Source: Telluribacter humicola
Lineage (GTDB): Bacteria; Bacteroidota; Bacteroidia; Cytophagales; Spirosomataceae
DNA: 64,000 nt
Direction of reading: 5' to 3'
Assembly: GCF_017355935.1 (NCBI RefSeq)
Contig: NZ_JAFIQT010000006.1
Location: 124,001-188,000 of the forward strand
In this document: positions 43,918-52,915 of the stretch, one piece after another
How positions within the stretch are numbered: position 1 is the first letter of the stretch
Layout of the letters: the number at the start of each line of letters is the position of its first letter
Program-made: the position numbers and the translations under genes
Notes under the pieces: model-generated
What the model was told of the DNA's origin: nothing
Seen by the model: only the letters and a program-made list of their open reading frames with translations
Databases searched by the model: none

Positions 43918-44539
43918 GATGATTCAAAAAGAAGTGGGAACCAGCGCTGGTGCGACAAAAGTAGAGACGCCCGAAAAGATTATAATCGGGGTGGATCCGG
44001 GTACGCAGGTAACCGGGTATGGGGTTATTATGGTCAAAAACCAGCAGATTAGTCTGGTTCAGTACGGGGTCATCCATCTCAGCAAATATAGTACCCATGA
44101 GTTGAAGTTAAAGAAAATCTTTGAACGGATCAGCCAGCTCATAGACGAGTATCTTCCCGACGAAATGGCCATTGAGGATCCATTTTTTGGTAAAAATGCC
44201 CAATCTATGCTTAAACTGGGCCGTGCCCAGGGAGTAGCCATGGCGGCGGCTCTCGCGCGCAGTATACCTATCGTTGAGTACTCCCCAAAAAAGATAAAGC
44301 AGTCGGTAACCGGCAATGGTAACGCTACTAAAGAGCAGGTAGCCTATATGCTCGAGAATATCCTCAAAATGGAGCTGAGCCGGGAGTTTATGGATGCTAC
44401 CGACGGCATAGCCATTGCCATCTGTCATCACTATCACGCTACAGCTCCTGCTTCGATTGGAGGCGGAGGTTCTGGCAAAAAAGCTAAGAAAGGAGGTTGG
44501 GGAGCCTTCTTAAACGAGAATCCGGAACGTCTTAAATAA
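43916..44539 (+). CDS. ruvC: Crossover junction endodeoxyribonuclease RuvC
   Basis: A 207-residue nuclease that resolves Holliday junctions together with RuvAB. The first catalytic aspartate is in IIIGVDPGTQVTGYG (about residue 30), the glutamate in AIEDPFFGKNAQSMLKLG, and the last acids in MDATDGIAIAICHHY; PKKIKQSVTGNGNATKEQVAYML is also diagnostic, split here only for reading. The N-terminal about 20 residues and a Gly/Lys-rich tail (GGGGSGKKAKKGG) are extra to E. coli RuvC and common in Bacteroidota. The frame runs to 43880, but the ATG at 43916 or 43919 is the likely start, which overlaps the start codon of the divergent gene. Confidence 0.9.
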   Translation: MMIQKEVGTSAGATKVETPEKIIIGVDPGTQVTGYGVIMVKNQQISLVQYGVIHLSKYSTHELKLKKIFERISQLIDEYLPDEMAIEDPFFGKNAQSMLKLGRAQGVAMAAALARSIPIVEYSPKKIKQSVTGNGNATKEQVAYMLENILKMELSREFMDATDGIAIAICHHYHATAPASIGGGGSGKKAKKGGWGAFLNENPERLK

Positions 44540-44633
44540 GTATATGAGTCGATGAGTTCTTAGTTAATGAGTCTACGTAGCTTAGACCATACATTTAAGT
44601 CTGCCAATCACCTGATATCTTTACAAAACCCAA

Positions 44634-46658
44634 CTACATACTCCTGGCCTCTCTTAACTGCTGAAATGCTTTCTCTACACTCGTAACAGGAAGCTGACAG
44701 GTTTTGTTAAAACAGACGTAGATGGCAGTCTCTCCCTGTATGGTAGTTCGTCCTTCCAGCAAAGGTAGGCGAGAGGTAGTCGGCGTACCGGCTACTACTT
44801 TATTAGGTATAAAGTAGTACTCTATCTCCTGACGGTACTGATCGGCTTCGGGCCCCACCAGTACGATCTCTGCGGTAGGGGTAACGCGGGTGCAGAACAA
44901 AGCGGCCCAGTTGGTTACCCACTGTACATCCGTGAGCATGATCTTCCGCATCTTGGACAGCATCTTGTCCGATACCTCCAGGTTGTCTTCCCGGTCCAGT
45001 ATGACTCCAAGTGTGTACAGGTTATGAGCCATGATCGAGTTGGAGGCCGGTATGACGTTATCAATGACTTCTTTCTTACGGGCAATTAACGATTCGCCCG
45101 CGGCATCTGTGAAGTAGAAGTACTCGTCGTGCGGGTCATAGAAGTTTGCCAGTGTATAGTCACAAAGAGTCTGCGCTTCCAGGAGCCATTTTTCGTCAAA
45201 GGTAATCTGGTATAGTCCGAGGTACCCTTCAGCTACTGCTGCGTAGTCTTCCAGAAATGCCGTAATGGTGGCCTTCTCCTGCTTATAACTGTGCCAGAGC
45301 TTACCGTTATCTGTCATTCGGGTAAGGATAAACTCACCTACGCCCAGCGCTGTCTCCCGAATGGATTCATCACCCAAGGCCCGATAGGCATCGGTTAGCC
45401 CTTTCAGCAGTAGCCCATTCCAGGAGGCAAGTATCTTATCATCTAGACCGGGACGTACCCGTGCGGTGCGGGCCTCGGCTAACTTTTGGAGCGCTGTCTG
45501 GTACTTCTGCCCAAAATCATCGGTATAGATCCCTTGGAGGCGGGCGGTGTCTTCGGCGGAGTGCGTAAGGTGCAAGTGGTTGTAGCCATGCTCCCAGTTG
45601 CCCTCAGTACGTATTGAATACAACTTAGCGAACCACTCAAAATCAGACTCTAATATATCATGTAGCTCGTCTTCCGTCCAGATGTAGAACTTCCCCTCTA
45701 CGCCTTCACTGTCCGCGTCCAGAGCTGAATAAAAGCCTCCCTCTGGCGACTGCATTTCGCGTTGCAGCCACTGAATGGTCTGTCTTAGTCGATCAGCATA
45801 CAAAGGTTTACGGGTAAGCGTATAGGCTTCGGCATAAATGCTCAGTAGCTGGGCGTTGTCGTAGAGCATCTTCTCGAAGTGGGGGATAAACCACTCATCG
45901 TCTACCGAGTAGCGAGCCCATCCGCCCCCCACGTGGTCGTAGATTCCACCCAGAGCTATTCGATCCAGTGTCGTTTCCAGTTGGGCAATGGCTTCGGGAT
46001 GCTGGGTAAGGTCGTAGTACCTGAGCAGAAACTTGTAGATGGAAGGCATCGGAAACTTAGGTGCCCGGTTCATGCCTCCTTTAGCCCGATCGAAGTTACG
46101 CCTTAGTACCTCGAACATAGTATCTACTTCATCTTCGGTATAGGAGTCGGAGGTAGATGCCAGTCCGTACTTCTCGGTTTCGCTCATGATCATATTCTGC
46201 ACGAAGCCTTCCGCCGATTCGATCAACTCTTTGTGGTGATTGGTAAAAGCGGTCTTGATACTCAGCAGCAGGTTGGCCCAGTTCTGGGGAGGTAGGTAGG
46301 TAACTCCGTAAAAGGGCTTGGCATCGGGCAACAGGAATACGTTAAGAGGCCAGCCTCCGCGGGTGCCCATCGCCTGCAGGGCATCCATGTATACAGCATC
46401 TACATCAGGACGTTCCTCCCGATCCACCTTGATGCAGATGTAGTTGTCGTTCATAATAGACGCGATCTGCTCCTTCTCGAAGCTCTCTCGCTCCATCACG
46501 TGGCACCAGTGGCAGGCCGAGTAGCCAATACTGACTAGAATGGGCTTATTTTCTTCTCTGGCTTTACTGAGTGCTTCTTCCCCCCACGGGTACCAGTCTA
46601 CCGGGTTGTGGGCGTGCTGGAGTAGGTAAGGGCTGGTTTCGTTGGCTAATCTATTCAC
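44634..46658 (-). CDS. DUF255 thioredoxin-fold protein (YyaL/SSP411-like)
   Basis: A 674-residue protein. The N-terminal thioredoxin-fold DUF255 domain carries [20 protein letters not shown] and [15 protein letters not shown], with the CxxC motif at about residues 49-52. The remainder is an (alpha/alpha)6-barrel like that of N-acylglucosamine 2-epimerases, with [20 protein letters not shown] and [15 protein letters not shown]. Human SPATA20 and Bacillus YyaL have this same plan, and the role is unknown, perhaps redox-linked carbohydrate handling. The gene lies 27 bases downstream of the T9SS protein gene and may share its transcript. Confidence 0.92.
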   Translation of the reverse strand: MNRLANETSPYLLQHAHNPVDWYPWGEEALSKAREENKPILVSIGYSACHWCHVMERESFEKEQIASIMNDNYICIKVDREERPDVDAVYMDALQAMGTRGGWPLNVFLLPDAKPFYGVTYLPPQNWANLLLSIKTAFTNHHKELIESAEGFVQNMIMSETEKYGLASTSDSYTEDEVDTMFEVLRRNFDRAKGGMNRAPKFPMPSIYKFLLRYYDLTQHPEAIAQLETTLDRIALGGIYDHVGGGWARYSVDDEWFIPHFEKMLYDNAQLLSIYAEAYTLTRKPLYADRLRQTIQWLQREMQSPEGGFYSALDADSEGVEGKFYIWTEDELHDILESDFEWFAKLYSIRTEGNWEHGYNHLHLTHSAEDTARLQGIYTDDFGQKYQTALQKLAEARTARVRPGLDDKILASWNGLLLKGLTDAYRALGDESIRETALGVGEFILTRMTDNGKLWHSYKQEKATITAFLEDYAAVAEGYLGLYQITFDEKWLLEAQTLCDYTLANFYDPHDEYFYFTDAAGESLIARKKEVIDNVIPASNSIMAHNLYTLGVILDREDNLEVSDKMLSKMRKIMLTDVQWVTNWAALFCTRVTPTAEIVLVGPEADQYRQEIEYYFIPNKVVAGTPTTSRLPLLEGRTTIQGETAIYVCFNKTCQLPVTSVEKAFQQLREARSM

Positions 46659-46685
46659 GCTGCTTAGTTTCAGTTATCGGAAATA

Positions 46686-48332
46686 CTATTTGGCAATCAC
46701 GAGCCGCCGGGTCAGAACTTTGTCCTTGCCTGCTATACGAGCTATGTACACACCGGGCGCCAGGCCAGGCAGATGAAGTTCGTAGCGCGAGTCACCCGGA
46801 AGTACACGGTATTTGCTTTCCAAAATAACTGTTCCTCTTACGTCAGTGAGGGTGAAGTCTACTTCACCCCCGCCTACTCCCGTCAGGATCATATAGGCCT
46901 GCTCACTGGTAGGATTGGGATACAAACGAGCATCGGCCAGGTACGTTTCGTCTGAGGCAATGACGTCTTTGAGATCAAAGCTGCAGAGGAATACTTCACG
47001 GCCTTTGAGGGTAATGGTCTTGTACCAGTTGCGATAGGCGACAGTGATTTCAGTATCCTGGTTTTCAGTAGCATAGGTGTTTTGAGCAGCGATGAGTATC
47101 CGGTCACCCTTCACCACACCCCGCCAGATTGGGTTGCGGAGCTCCATATGGTCCCGGGCCGACTGAGGGATCACCAGTTCGTAGTTACCCTGGAACATAT
47201 CGGCGTATTCCGAAAGCCGATAGAGGCCATAGATAAAGTGCTCGTAGGTGGCGTAGTTCTCCTGACGATTACGCTCGTACTGATTACTATCCCATAGCCA
47301 CAGTCCCTTTGCCCCTGAGAAGAATGGGAAAATAGCCGTGGCCTGAGCCATAAAATCTGGAATCTGATTGGCATCCGGAGAGAAACTGGTATGGTAGCGC
47401 AGCCACACAAACGGTACGATGGGTTTATCACTCCAGGCGCGGTTTACCTCTATCTGAAACAGCAGGTACGACAGGTAGTCCTTCCCCAGTGGATTAGAAT
47501 ACGGATAAAAGTAGTAAGCTGAAGGGGTCAGCAGGTCCATTTGCTCATAAAATTGACCGCCTACCTTACCACTGTTATCATTCATCAGGTAGTGGGTTCG
47601 CAGAGGATTGGTAGCCCAGTCCTGCCAACTGTTGGCCGTGATGTTTAGCCAGGTGCCGCGTACGGGTACATCGCTGTAGCTGGTAATTTTGGTAGACGGG
47701 TCCAGGCCTTTTCTTTTGAGGTGGCGTACGGCTTCACTGTACCACCAGCGGATGTCCTGTTTATAAGTCCTCAAAAATTCAGTATCTGATAGGGAAAGGT
47801 ATGGTTCGGGTACACGGCGGTCTGTTTTTAGCCGCAGTATATCTCGGTCTTCTTCCTGCATACGTTCTACGTCCAGGCATATAATATCGGCTTTGGGTAA
47901 ACCAGTACCGCGTGAGTTGTCGAACCTGTTGGCCAGGAACTCCAGGTAGTTGTTCCAGTAGTTTCGGTACAGGGTTGTATCATTACCCCAGGGACTTTCG
48001 AGTCCGAAAATGGACCAGGGCTGCTTGTTATCAACGGTGGCAACCGAATTCCACAGGAGAGCCCGATTCTGTACAGGCAGGGTACTTGGTTCAGCTCCGC
48101 TGAGGCTTGAAAGGTGGCTGAATCCGTGCTTTAAGGGCTGGGATTGGGTATCACCAAAACGAGGACCTTCGTAGATGATTGTAAAGGGTAAGGAGAACTC
48201 AGGAAACTTAGACCATTCTATCGTATTGTTGGGAGTGACAGGGCTCAGTTTGAAAGCGGGTTCACATACCTGGCTTAGCGCTCGCTGATGAACAAGTAGT
48301 ATGACTATAAAAAGTAGAAATCGCTGGTACAT
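46686..48332 (-). CDS. Secreted protein with T9SS type A sorting domain
   Basis: A 548-residue protein with a signal peptide (FLLFIVILLVHQRALSQ) and a C-terminal type IX secretion sorting domain: YPNPTSEQAYMILTG, FTLTDVRGTVIL and LAPGVYIARI, ending TRRLVIAK. The body (residues about 25-465) has repeated Trp/Asp-rich stretches such as ICLDVERMQEED and YYFYPYSN, resembling a TIM-barrel glycosidase, but no catalytic pair can be assigned with confidence. It would be exported through the outer membrane and anchored or released. The ATG at 48332 is preferred over 48374 because it begins the signal peptide. Transcribed ahead of the DUF255 gene. Confidence 0.82.
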   Translation of the reverse strand: MYQRFLLFIVILLVHQRALSQVCEPAFKLSPVTPNNTIEWSKFPEFSLPFTIIYEGPRFGDTQSQPLKHGFSHLSSLSGAEPSTLPVQNRALLWNSVATVDNKQPWSIFGLESPWGNDTTLYRNYWNNYLEFLANRFDNSRGTGLPKADIICLDVERMQEEDRDILRLKTDRRVPEPYLSLSDTEFLRTYKQDIRWWYSEAVRHLKRKGLDPSTKITSYSDVPVRGTWLNITANSWQDWATNPLRTHYLMNDNSGKVGGQFYEQMDLLTPSAYYFYPYSNPLGKDYLSYLLFQIEVNRAWSDKPIVPFVWLRYHTSFSPDANQIPDFMAQATAIFPFFSGAKGLWLWDSNQYERNRQENYATYEHFIYGLYRLSEYADMFQGNYELVIPQSARDHMELRNPIWRGVVKGDRILIAAQNTYATENQDTEITVAYRNWYKTITLKGREVFLCSFDLKDVIASDETYLADARLYPNPTSEQAYMILTGVGGGEVDFTLTDVRGTVILESKYRVLPGDSRYELHLPGLAPGVYIARIAGKDKVLTRRLVIAK

Positions 48333-48378
48333 ATTTTTAAAGTTCACCACTTGATAAGATTTGACCGCATACATTCGT

Positions 48379-48386
48379 TACTTTTG
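48379..48386 (+). promoter_or_regulatory. Predicted -7 promoter element
   Basis: TACTTTTG, an exact TAnnTTTG match followed by CA, 50 bases ahead of the lipoprotein start at 48437. The -33 spacing is irregular (nearest TTTG is 15 bases upstream). Confidence 0.45.
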
Positions 48387-48436
48387 CAAAAATCTTTAAC
48401 ATTGCCGGGATTCCCTAATAAAAACTGTTCGACTAT

Positions 48437-48886
48437 ATGAATCGTTTACTAAGTTACATATCGGTTTTTGCTTTTGTAGTGCTTTTTTCTGCCTGCAACA
48501 CTACAGATCCGGAGCCTACTAATCAAACCAAAGACAAGGTGCTGGTTTCTAATCCCTGGCGTCTGATATCAGTTACAGACGTGAACGGGAAAGCCATACC
48601 TACCAATCAGCTAAGCTTTGAGACCCAGGCCATCTATATGTTCGATATTCAGTTTTTTGATAACAACGTTACCAAAGCACTTGACCGTACTACCCGTCAG
48701 GTTGTCAATGGTGGTACCTGGTATCTGAAAGATAACTCACAGGTACTTGATATTGAAGTAAGCCAGTTTAAGGGAGCGTTTGGTGTAATAGAATTAACCC
48801 GTTCAAAGATGACGTTAAAGAACCGGGTACCTGTCAGCGGTGTACAGCAGGATGCACACATGGTGTTTGAGCCGGTGATTCAATAG
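48437..48886 (+). CDS. Lipocalin-like lipoprotein
   Basis: A 149-residue lipoprotein (signal MNRLLSYISVFAFVVLF, lipobox FSAC, cysteine 20). The mature part is made of eight or so beta-strands, starting NPWRLISVTDVNGKAIP and including NGGTWYLKDNSQVLDIEV, in the style of Bacteroidota lipocalin-like (DUF4923/DUF5004 type) domains. No ligand is known. Anchored to the outer membrane or inner membrane. It is monocistronic: a -7 element lies upstream and a strong terminator follows within 40 bases. Confidence 0.7.
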   Translation: MNRLLSYISVFAFVVLFSACNTTDPEPTNQTKDKVLVSNPWRLISVTDVNGKAIPTNQLSFETQAIYMFDIQFFDNNVTKALDRTTRQVVNGGTWYLKDNSQVLDIEVSQFKGAFGVIELTRSKMTLKNRVPVSGVQQDAHMVFEPVIQ

Positions 48887-48921
48887 GAAGAATTCATTCA
48901 AAAATATATTTGGAAAATGAG

Positions 48922-48949
48922 GCGGCAGGTAAAACCTGCCGCTTTTTTT
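48922..48949 (+). terminator. Terminator of the lipocalin-like gene
   Basis: A 9-bp GC-rich stem (48922-48930 with 48934-48942), AAA loop, followed by seven T residues. It is 35 bases after the stop at 48886 and before the transporter start at 48974. Confidence 0.9.
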
Positions 48950-48973
48950 ATATTGCACCCAAATACTCTCCTC

Positions 48974-50287
48974 ATGCAAAAAAATAACCCTCGCACCATC
49001 AACGCCTGGTGCATGTACGACTGGGCCAATTCCGTTCATTCGCTTGTGATCGTCTCCAGTATATTCCCCATTTATTTCAACGCTACCGCAAAGAACGAAC
49101 AGGGGGGCGATATCATCGACTTTCTAGGGATTACCATCAAAAGCTCCGTGCTTTTTTCGTATTCAGTTTCCATGTCGTTTCTCCTGGTGGCCCTGCTGAT
49201 TCCATTCTGCACCGCTATGGCTGATTATGCCGGACGCAAAAAGCTGTTCATGAAGCTATTCTGCTACACTGGAGCCGCCAGCTGTGCCTTCCTGTACTTC
49301 TTTACCCGCGATACACTAACCATATCGGTACTGGCCTTTATGCTGAGCCTGATAGGGTGGAGTGGGAGTATCGTATTCTACAACTCGTTCCTGCCCGAGA
49401 TTGCTACCGAAGAGAACTTCGACCGGTACAGTGCGCGTGGATACTCGCTGGGCTATATTGGTAGTGTACTGCTGATGGTATTTAACCTATCCATGGTGCT
49501 CTTTCCAGCTATGTACGGGATCACCGATCCTTCACTGCCGGCGCGGATCTCCTTTCTGACCGTTGGTATATGGTGGGTGCTATTTGCGCAGATCCCATTC
49601 CGTTACCTTCCTAACAATACACATAACAAGTCCACAGAAGGTAGCTGGATATTCAACGGGTTCAGGGAGTTGAAAAAGGTATTTGGCCAAGTTCGGAGCC
49701 AGACCAACCTGACCCGCTACCTGCTGGCTTTTTTTGTATTCAACATGGGGGTACAGACCGTTATGTACGTTGCGACTATATTCGGAGCCAATGAACTGAA
49801 ACTCCCCGATCAGAGCCTGATCATAACCATACTGCTAATCCAGCTCGTAGCCATTGCCGGTTCGTACCTGTTTGCTTATCTATCCAGCAAGCTCGGTAAC
49901 ATTTACGCTTTGATGATCGGTGTAGCTGTTTGGATAGGTATCTGTACAGGCGCTTACTACGTTACTCTGGAGACAGAGTTTTTTGTACTGGCTGCTGTGG
50001 TAGGTATGGTTATGGGGGGTATACAGTCACTGTCACGGGCTACCTACTCCAAGCTACTACCCGTTGATACGCAGGATACGGCTTCCTATTTTAGCTTTTA
50101 TGACGTAACCGAAAAGGCTTCCATAGTGCTGGGTACGCTGGTATACGGTCTGGTAGAGCAGGTGACCGGTAGCATGCGTAACAGTGTACTCGCTCTGTTG
50201 CTGTTCTTTGTGGTAGGTCTGGTACTGCTATCCCGTATTCCGTCACAAAAAGTATATCGCTTCCGTTTGGACAGTACCGGAAATTAG
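48974..50287 (+). CDS. UMF1-family (Atg22-like) MFS transporter
   Basis: A 437-residue transporter with about 12 membrane helices. INAWCMYDWANSVHSLVI at the N-terminus, FYNSFLPEIA and RGYSLGYIGSVLLM, and GGIQSLSRATYSKLLP in the second half are the signatures of the vacuole effluxer Atg22/UMF1 branch of the MFS, which exports amino acids in yeast; bacterial substrates are unknown. The frame extends back to 48917, but that would include the terminator hairpin, so the ATG at 48974 (MQKNNPRTINAW) is preferred. Its end carries the -33 element of the following tRNA. Confidence 0.9.
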   Translation: MQKNNPRTINAWCMYDWANSVHSLVIVSSIFPIYFNATAKNEQGGDIIDFLGITIKSSVLFSYSVSMSFLLVALLIPFCTAMADYAGRKKLFMKLFCYTGAASCAFLYFFTRDTLTISVLAFMLSLIGWSGSIVFYNSFLPEIATEENFDRYSARGYSLGYIGSVLLMVFNLSMVLFPAMYGITDPSLPARISFLTVGIWWVLFAQIPFRYLPNNTHNKSTEGSWIFNGFRELKKVFGQVRSQTNLTRYLLAFFVFNMGVQTVMYVATIFGANELKLPDQSLIITILLIQLVAIAGSYLFAYLSSKLGNIYALMIGVAVWIGICTGAYYVTLETEFFVLAAVVGMVMGGIQSLSRATYSKLLPVDTQDTASYFSFYDVTEKASIVLGTLVYGLVEQVTGSMRNSVLALLLFFVVGLVLLSRIPSQKVYRFRLDSTGN

Positions 50288-50295
50288 TATATTTG
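50266..50295 (+). promoter_or_regulatory. Promoter of tRNA-Val
   Basis: TTTG at 50266-50269, 18 bases, TATATTTG at 50288-50295. The -33 element lies inside the end of the transporter gene and the -7 element just after its stop. The tRNA begins 14 bases further on. Confidence 0.72.
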
Positions 50296-50308
50296 CCAAC
50301 CCGAAAGC

Positions 50309-50383
50309 AGGATGTTAGCTCAGTTGGTTCAGAGCGCCGCCTTGACAGGGCGGAGGTCAGCGGTTCGAGCCCGCTACGTCCTA
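50309..50383 (+). tRNA. tRNA-Val (GAC)
   Basis: A 75-base tRNA. The acceptor arms AGGATGT/ACGTCCT pair with one T-G wobble, the D-arm is GCTCAGTTGGTTCAGAGC, the anticodon stem CCGCC/GGCGG encloses TTGACAG with anticodon GAC, and the T-arm is AGCGGTTCGAGCCCGCT. CCA is not encoded. Confidence 0.95.
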
Positions 50384-50389
50384 CAAAGC

Positions 50390-50433
50390 AAACAAGAACG
50401 GCTCTCTTCATACGAAGGGAGCCGTTCTTGTTT
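50390..50433. terminator. Bidirectional terminator after tRNA-Val
   Basis: A 20-bp stem with one G-T pair (50390-50409 with 50414-50433), ATAC loop. It starts seven bases after the tRNA and also faces the convergent small gene ending at 50487. Confidence 0.85.
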
Positions 50434-50486
50434 CTAAAATGCATGGTTTGTGCAGCTTAAAGGGTCACCACGTATTCCTCAGCATT

Positions 50487-50765
50487 TTACATTATACTGT
50501 GTCCTCTTCCGGTGCCTCCATGGTACTCGGGTACTTGTTTCCCGTACTCTTGTAACAGCCATCCATACACATAGTTACACTCATCTTCGCTAATGAACTT
50601 CCAGGTTGCAATCGGAAAGTGGTCGAAGGTTGTATTGGCTGTGAGTGTCTTGTTAAATAGTATACTGTGCGAGCCATCATGTGGGCTTACATAGAGGGTT
50701 ATGGATTCGACCTGATCAAGATTGACCACTGGTGTTGTATCGTTGAGCTTAATTAATTTTGTCAT
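50487..50765 (-). CDS. Small unknown protein, tandem paralogue A
   Basis: A 92-residue soluble protein of no known family. It begins MTKLIKLNDTTPVVNLDQVE and is homologous over its length to its neighbour at 50880-51188: shared NVVNLAQVDYI/PVVNLDQVESI, HFPIATWKF/HVPISSWNF, and YVYGWLLQEYG/IIYDLVKTYG. The pattern of alternating strands and one terminal helix suggests a small alpha/beta domain. The open frame extends to 50819, but the ATG at 50765 aligns with the paralogue start. The two genes lie in tandem on the minus strand, about 110 bases apart, with a zinc-ribbon gene upstream. Function unknown. Confidence 0.65.
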   Translation of the reverse strand: MTKLIKLNDTTPVVNLDQVESITLYVSPHDGSHSILFNKTLTANTTFDHFPIATWKFISEDECNYVYGWLLQEYGKQVPEYHGGTGRGHSIM

Positions 50766-50879
50766 GGTATGGTATTGTCTTTTTTGTTTCTTCTTGATAT
50801 CAATGTTGCCCCTAGTCAATCAATAAGTAGGCAGGCGTAGTGTGCTATTTTATTAGATAGGTCATTAAACAGATTTAGA

Positions 50880-51188
50880 TTAATGATCTTTTTGAATATG
50901 TCCTTTCAGTGGGTCAGGTGTTTGTAGCTTTTCTATGAATGTATCAATGGAAGACGGATACGCTACACCATAGGTCTTAACCAGATCATAGATAATCTTC
51001 TCCCCTTCAACAGCTTCACTAAAATTCCATGAAGAGATAGGTACATGATTGATGTGATCGCCAACAACTACAAGTTTGATAAAGTTGATAGTACAGCCTC
51101 CGTCGGTAGTTCTGGATAGATTGATATAATCTACCTGAGCGAGGTTAACAACATTATCCTGGTATTTGTGATGAACTAACTGTGTCAT
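50880..51188 (-). CDS. Small unknown protein, tandem paralogue B
   Basis: A 102-residue soluble protein starting MTQLVHHKYQDNVVNLAQVD. It is a diverged duplicate of the protein at 50487-50765, with the same order of strand-rich N-terminal half, the HVPISSWNFSEAVEG segment and a helical DLVKTYG end, plus an extra basic/His-rich tail (HIQKDH). No cysteine or catalytic motif is visible. A fast-diverging pair of small proteins of this kind is often an accessory or adaptation gene. Function unknown. Confidence 0.65.
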   Translation of the reverse strand: MTQLVHHKYQDNVVNLAQVDYINLSRTTDGGCTINFIKLVVVGDHINHVPISSWNFSEAVEGEKIIYDLVKTYGVAYPSSIDTFIEKLQTPDPLKGHIQKDH

Positions 51189-51271
51189 AAGGTACGGGTT
51201 GGTTTTATGTTCAAAAGAAATTTTAAAATTGTAAGCAGGTACTCCAGCGTTTATGATCGGCAGTACCCTAC

Positions 51272-51505
51272 TTAAATCGTGATGTTAGGATCATGCTCCG
51301 GCGCGATGGGTGGGAGCGGTTCGTCAGTTGGCTGTAAACTCGAGCTACGGTTACAGTTAGGACACACCATTGATGGGATTACCTGATTGTAAAGGTGGAA
51401 GTCGTCCTTCCCTTCTTTATTGGTAATCATATATCCACAGTGTTCACATGTTGCATCGTACCTGAAGTCTTCGCCCCGCCAGTCATAGGTTTTACTGATT
51501 TTCAT
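51272..51505 (-). CDS. Small zinc-ribbon protein
   Basis: A 77-residue protein with one zinc ribbon: CEHCGYMI near residue 19 and CPNCNRSS about 27 residues later. The N-terminal KTYDWRGEDFRYDATC leads into the ribbon and a proline-rich tail (EPLPPIAPEHDPNITI) follows. There is no signal peptide, so it is cytosolic. It lies upstream of the two tandem paralogues on the same strand and may be in one unit with them. The ATG at 51514 (MIVMKIS) is an alternative start. Probably a nucleic acid or protein adaptor; function unknown. Confidence 0.65.
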   Translation of the reverse strand: MKISKTYDWRGEDFRYDATCEHCGYMITNKEGKDDFHLYNQVIPSMVCPNCNRSSSLQPTDEPLPPIAPEHDPNITI

Positions 51506-51742
51506 AACTATCACTACTTTGTAATAATTAATAAACCCCTAAACGTCTGCCAGTGTTAAAAGCTTTTTTATACTATAAATCAGGAGTTTTATTGACCGGT
51601 ATTCTACAATCCGTGAATAAGTACTATAATTGAGAACCAGGAAGCTATAAAAGATTCTTTTTTAGAGTTAATAGTATTAATACTCAAACAAGTAACCTTT
51701 TTGCAAGTTATAATGACAGGTATCTAGATAAGTATGTATAGA

Positions 51743-52054
51743 ATGTATCAACTGGAATTAGAGCGCATAGGGGGGAAGATCGTCGGTAGATGTGAAATCA
51801 ATCACAACCTGATCGTAAGTAGGCCCAAAACTACTCTTGATAAAGTCCTGGATGAGATATTACAGGTGGCCCAACTCCTTGACGAGCCAGTTTATGAAGA
51901 GCCTGTTTTTGAAGTGGTGTGGGTAGAGAACAGGGGAGAAGTTAGTGATAGGGCTGAAAAGAACTCAGGCTCCCAATGCTCATGCGATCACCACCAGAAC
52001 TGCATTGAAATTTCTGCTTCTCTATCTCACCTCATTCCTACTGAAGATAATTAA
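51743..52054 (+). CDS. Small unknown protein, paralogue of the gene at 36336
   Basis: A 103-residue soluble protein starting MYQLELERIGGKIVGRCEIN. Its first 65 residues match the N-terminal half of the protein at 36336-36680, including VLDEIL and EEPVFEVVW. The C-terminal half here is different, with a short SQCSCDHHQNC cluster in place of the CxxC zinc ribbon. The ATG at 51734 would add three residues. It is divergent from the zinc-ribbon gene at 51272. Two widely separated copies suggest an old duplication followed by loss of the ribbon, or acquisition of it, but the role is unknown. Confidence 0.65.
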   Translation: MYQLELERIGGKIVGRCEINHNLIVSRPKTTLDKVLDEILQVAQLLDEPVYEEPVFEVVWVENRGEVSDRAEKNSGSQCSCDHHQNCIEISASLSHLIPTEDN

Positions 52055-52184
52055 TCGGTACTTCATAGCTATTTACCCTTTACTAAGTTGGAGCCTGCTC
52101 TACTGCTCCGCTTGCACTTCTCTTTTCAAATCCATAATTTTCTTTTAAGTTGGCTGGCATAAAGTCAACTCATGCCATTCCTTT

Positions 52185-52904
52185 ATGAATAAAGATCACA
52201 TTGTGGTTGCTACCCTGACTTGGGTACGGGATGCTCAGGAAGAGCAACTGATGCGGGAAGCTATGCAGCATCTGGCCGAACTGGATGTGCCTGTCTACAT
52301 TACAGACGGAGGCTCCGGAAAAGAGTTCATTGAGTATTTGTCAGGATTTCCAAAGTTTTCAGTTTTCAAGGCAAATGAGGCAGGTGTATGGCCGCAGGTT
52401 AGGCAAAGCCTGCAGGCAATGGATGAGTCGGTTCGCTTTGTGCTGTATACCGAACCCGACAAGGCGGAGTTTTTTCGTAGCTCTCTGAAAGAGTTTATTC
52501 TTGAAGCACCCGACTCAGATCAGGTAGGGGTAGTGCTTGCCAGCCGGTCACAAGACGCTTTTGCCACCTTTCCAGCGTTTCAACAGCATACCGAAACCAC
52601 CATCAACCGATGCTGTGCCGAAGTTATATCCAGGCTTTTTGACTATACATACGGTCCTTTCCTTTTTAATAGAAAGCTTATACCTTACCTGTCCTCGCTG
52701 GAAAAAGAAATAGGCTGGGGCTGGCGGCCATTTTTGTTCTGTCTGGCCCACCGGCTGGGGTATAGCGTAGAAAGCCTGGCACAGGAAGTACCCTGTCCCG
52801 TGGACCAGCGGGAGGATGACCCCAAAGAGCGTATCTACCGGATGCGTCAGCTTACTCAAAATATCCAGGGTATCGTACTTGCGACCACCGTGCCGGTTGA
52901 GTAG
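52185..52904 (+). CDS. Predicted GT-A fold nucleotide-sugar transferase, uncharacterised
   Basis: A 239-residue soluble protein. The N-terminus VVATLTWVRDAQEEQLMREA and PVYITDGGSGKEFIEYL have the rhythm of a GT-A Rossmann half, and RFVLYTEPDKAEFF carries an acidic D/E motif in the place of the GT2 DxD, though it is not an exact match. The later FLFNRKLIPYL, GWGWRPFLFCL and ERIYRMRQLT are not assignable. No membrane segment or signal is present. It is convergent with the DHHW-type lipoprotein gene, 11 bases apart, and the glycan cluster that begins there. Assignment to glycosyltransferases is inference. Confidence 0.6.
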   Translation: MNKDHIVVATLTWVRDAQEEQLMREAMQHLAELDVPVYITDGGSGKEFIEYLSGFPKFSVFKANEAGVWPQVRQSLQAMDESVRFVLYTEPDKAEFFRSSLKEFILEAPDSDQVGVVLASRSQDAFATFPAFQQHTETTINRCCAEVISRLFDYTYGPFLFNRKLIPYLSSLEKEIGWGWRPFLFCLAHRLGYSVESLAQEVPCPVDQREDDPKERIYRMRQLTQNIQGIVLATTVPVE

Positions 52905-52915
52905 TCTGAATATGC

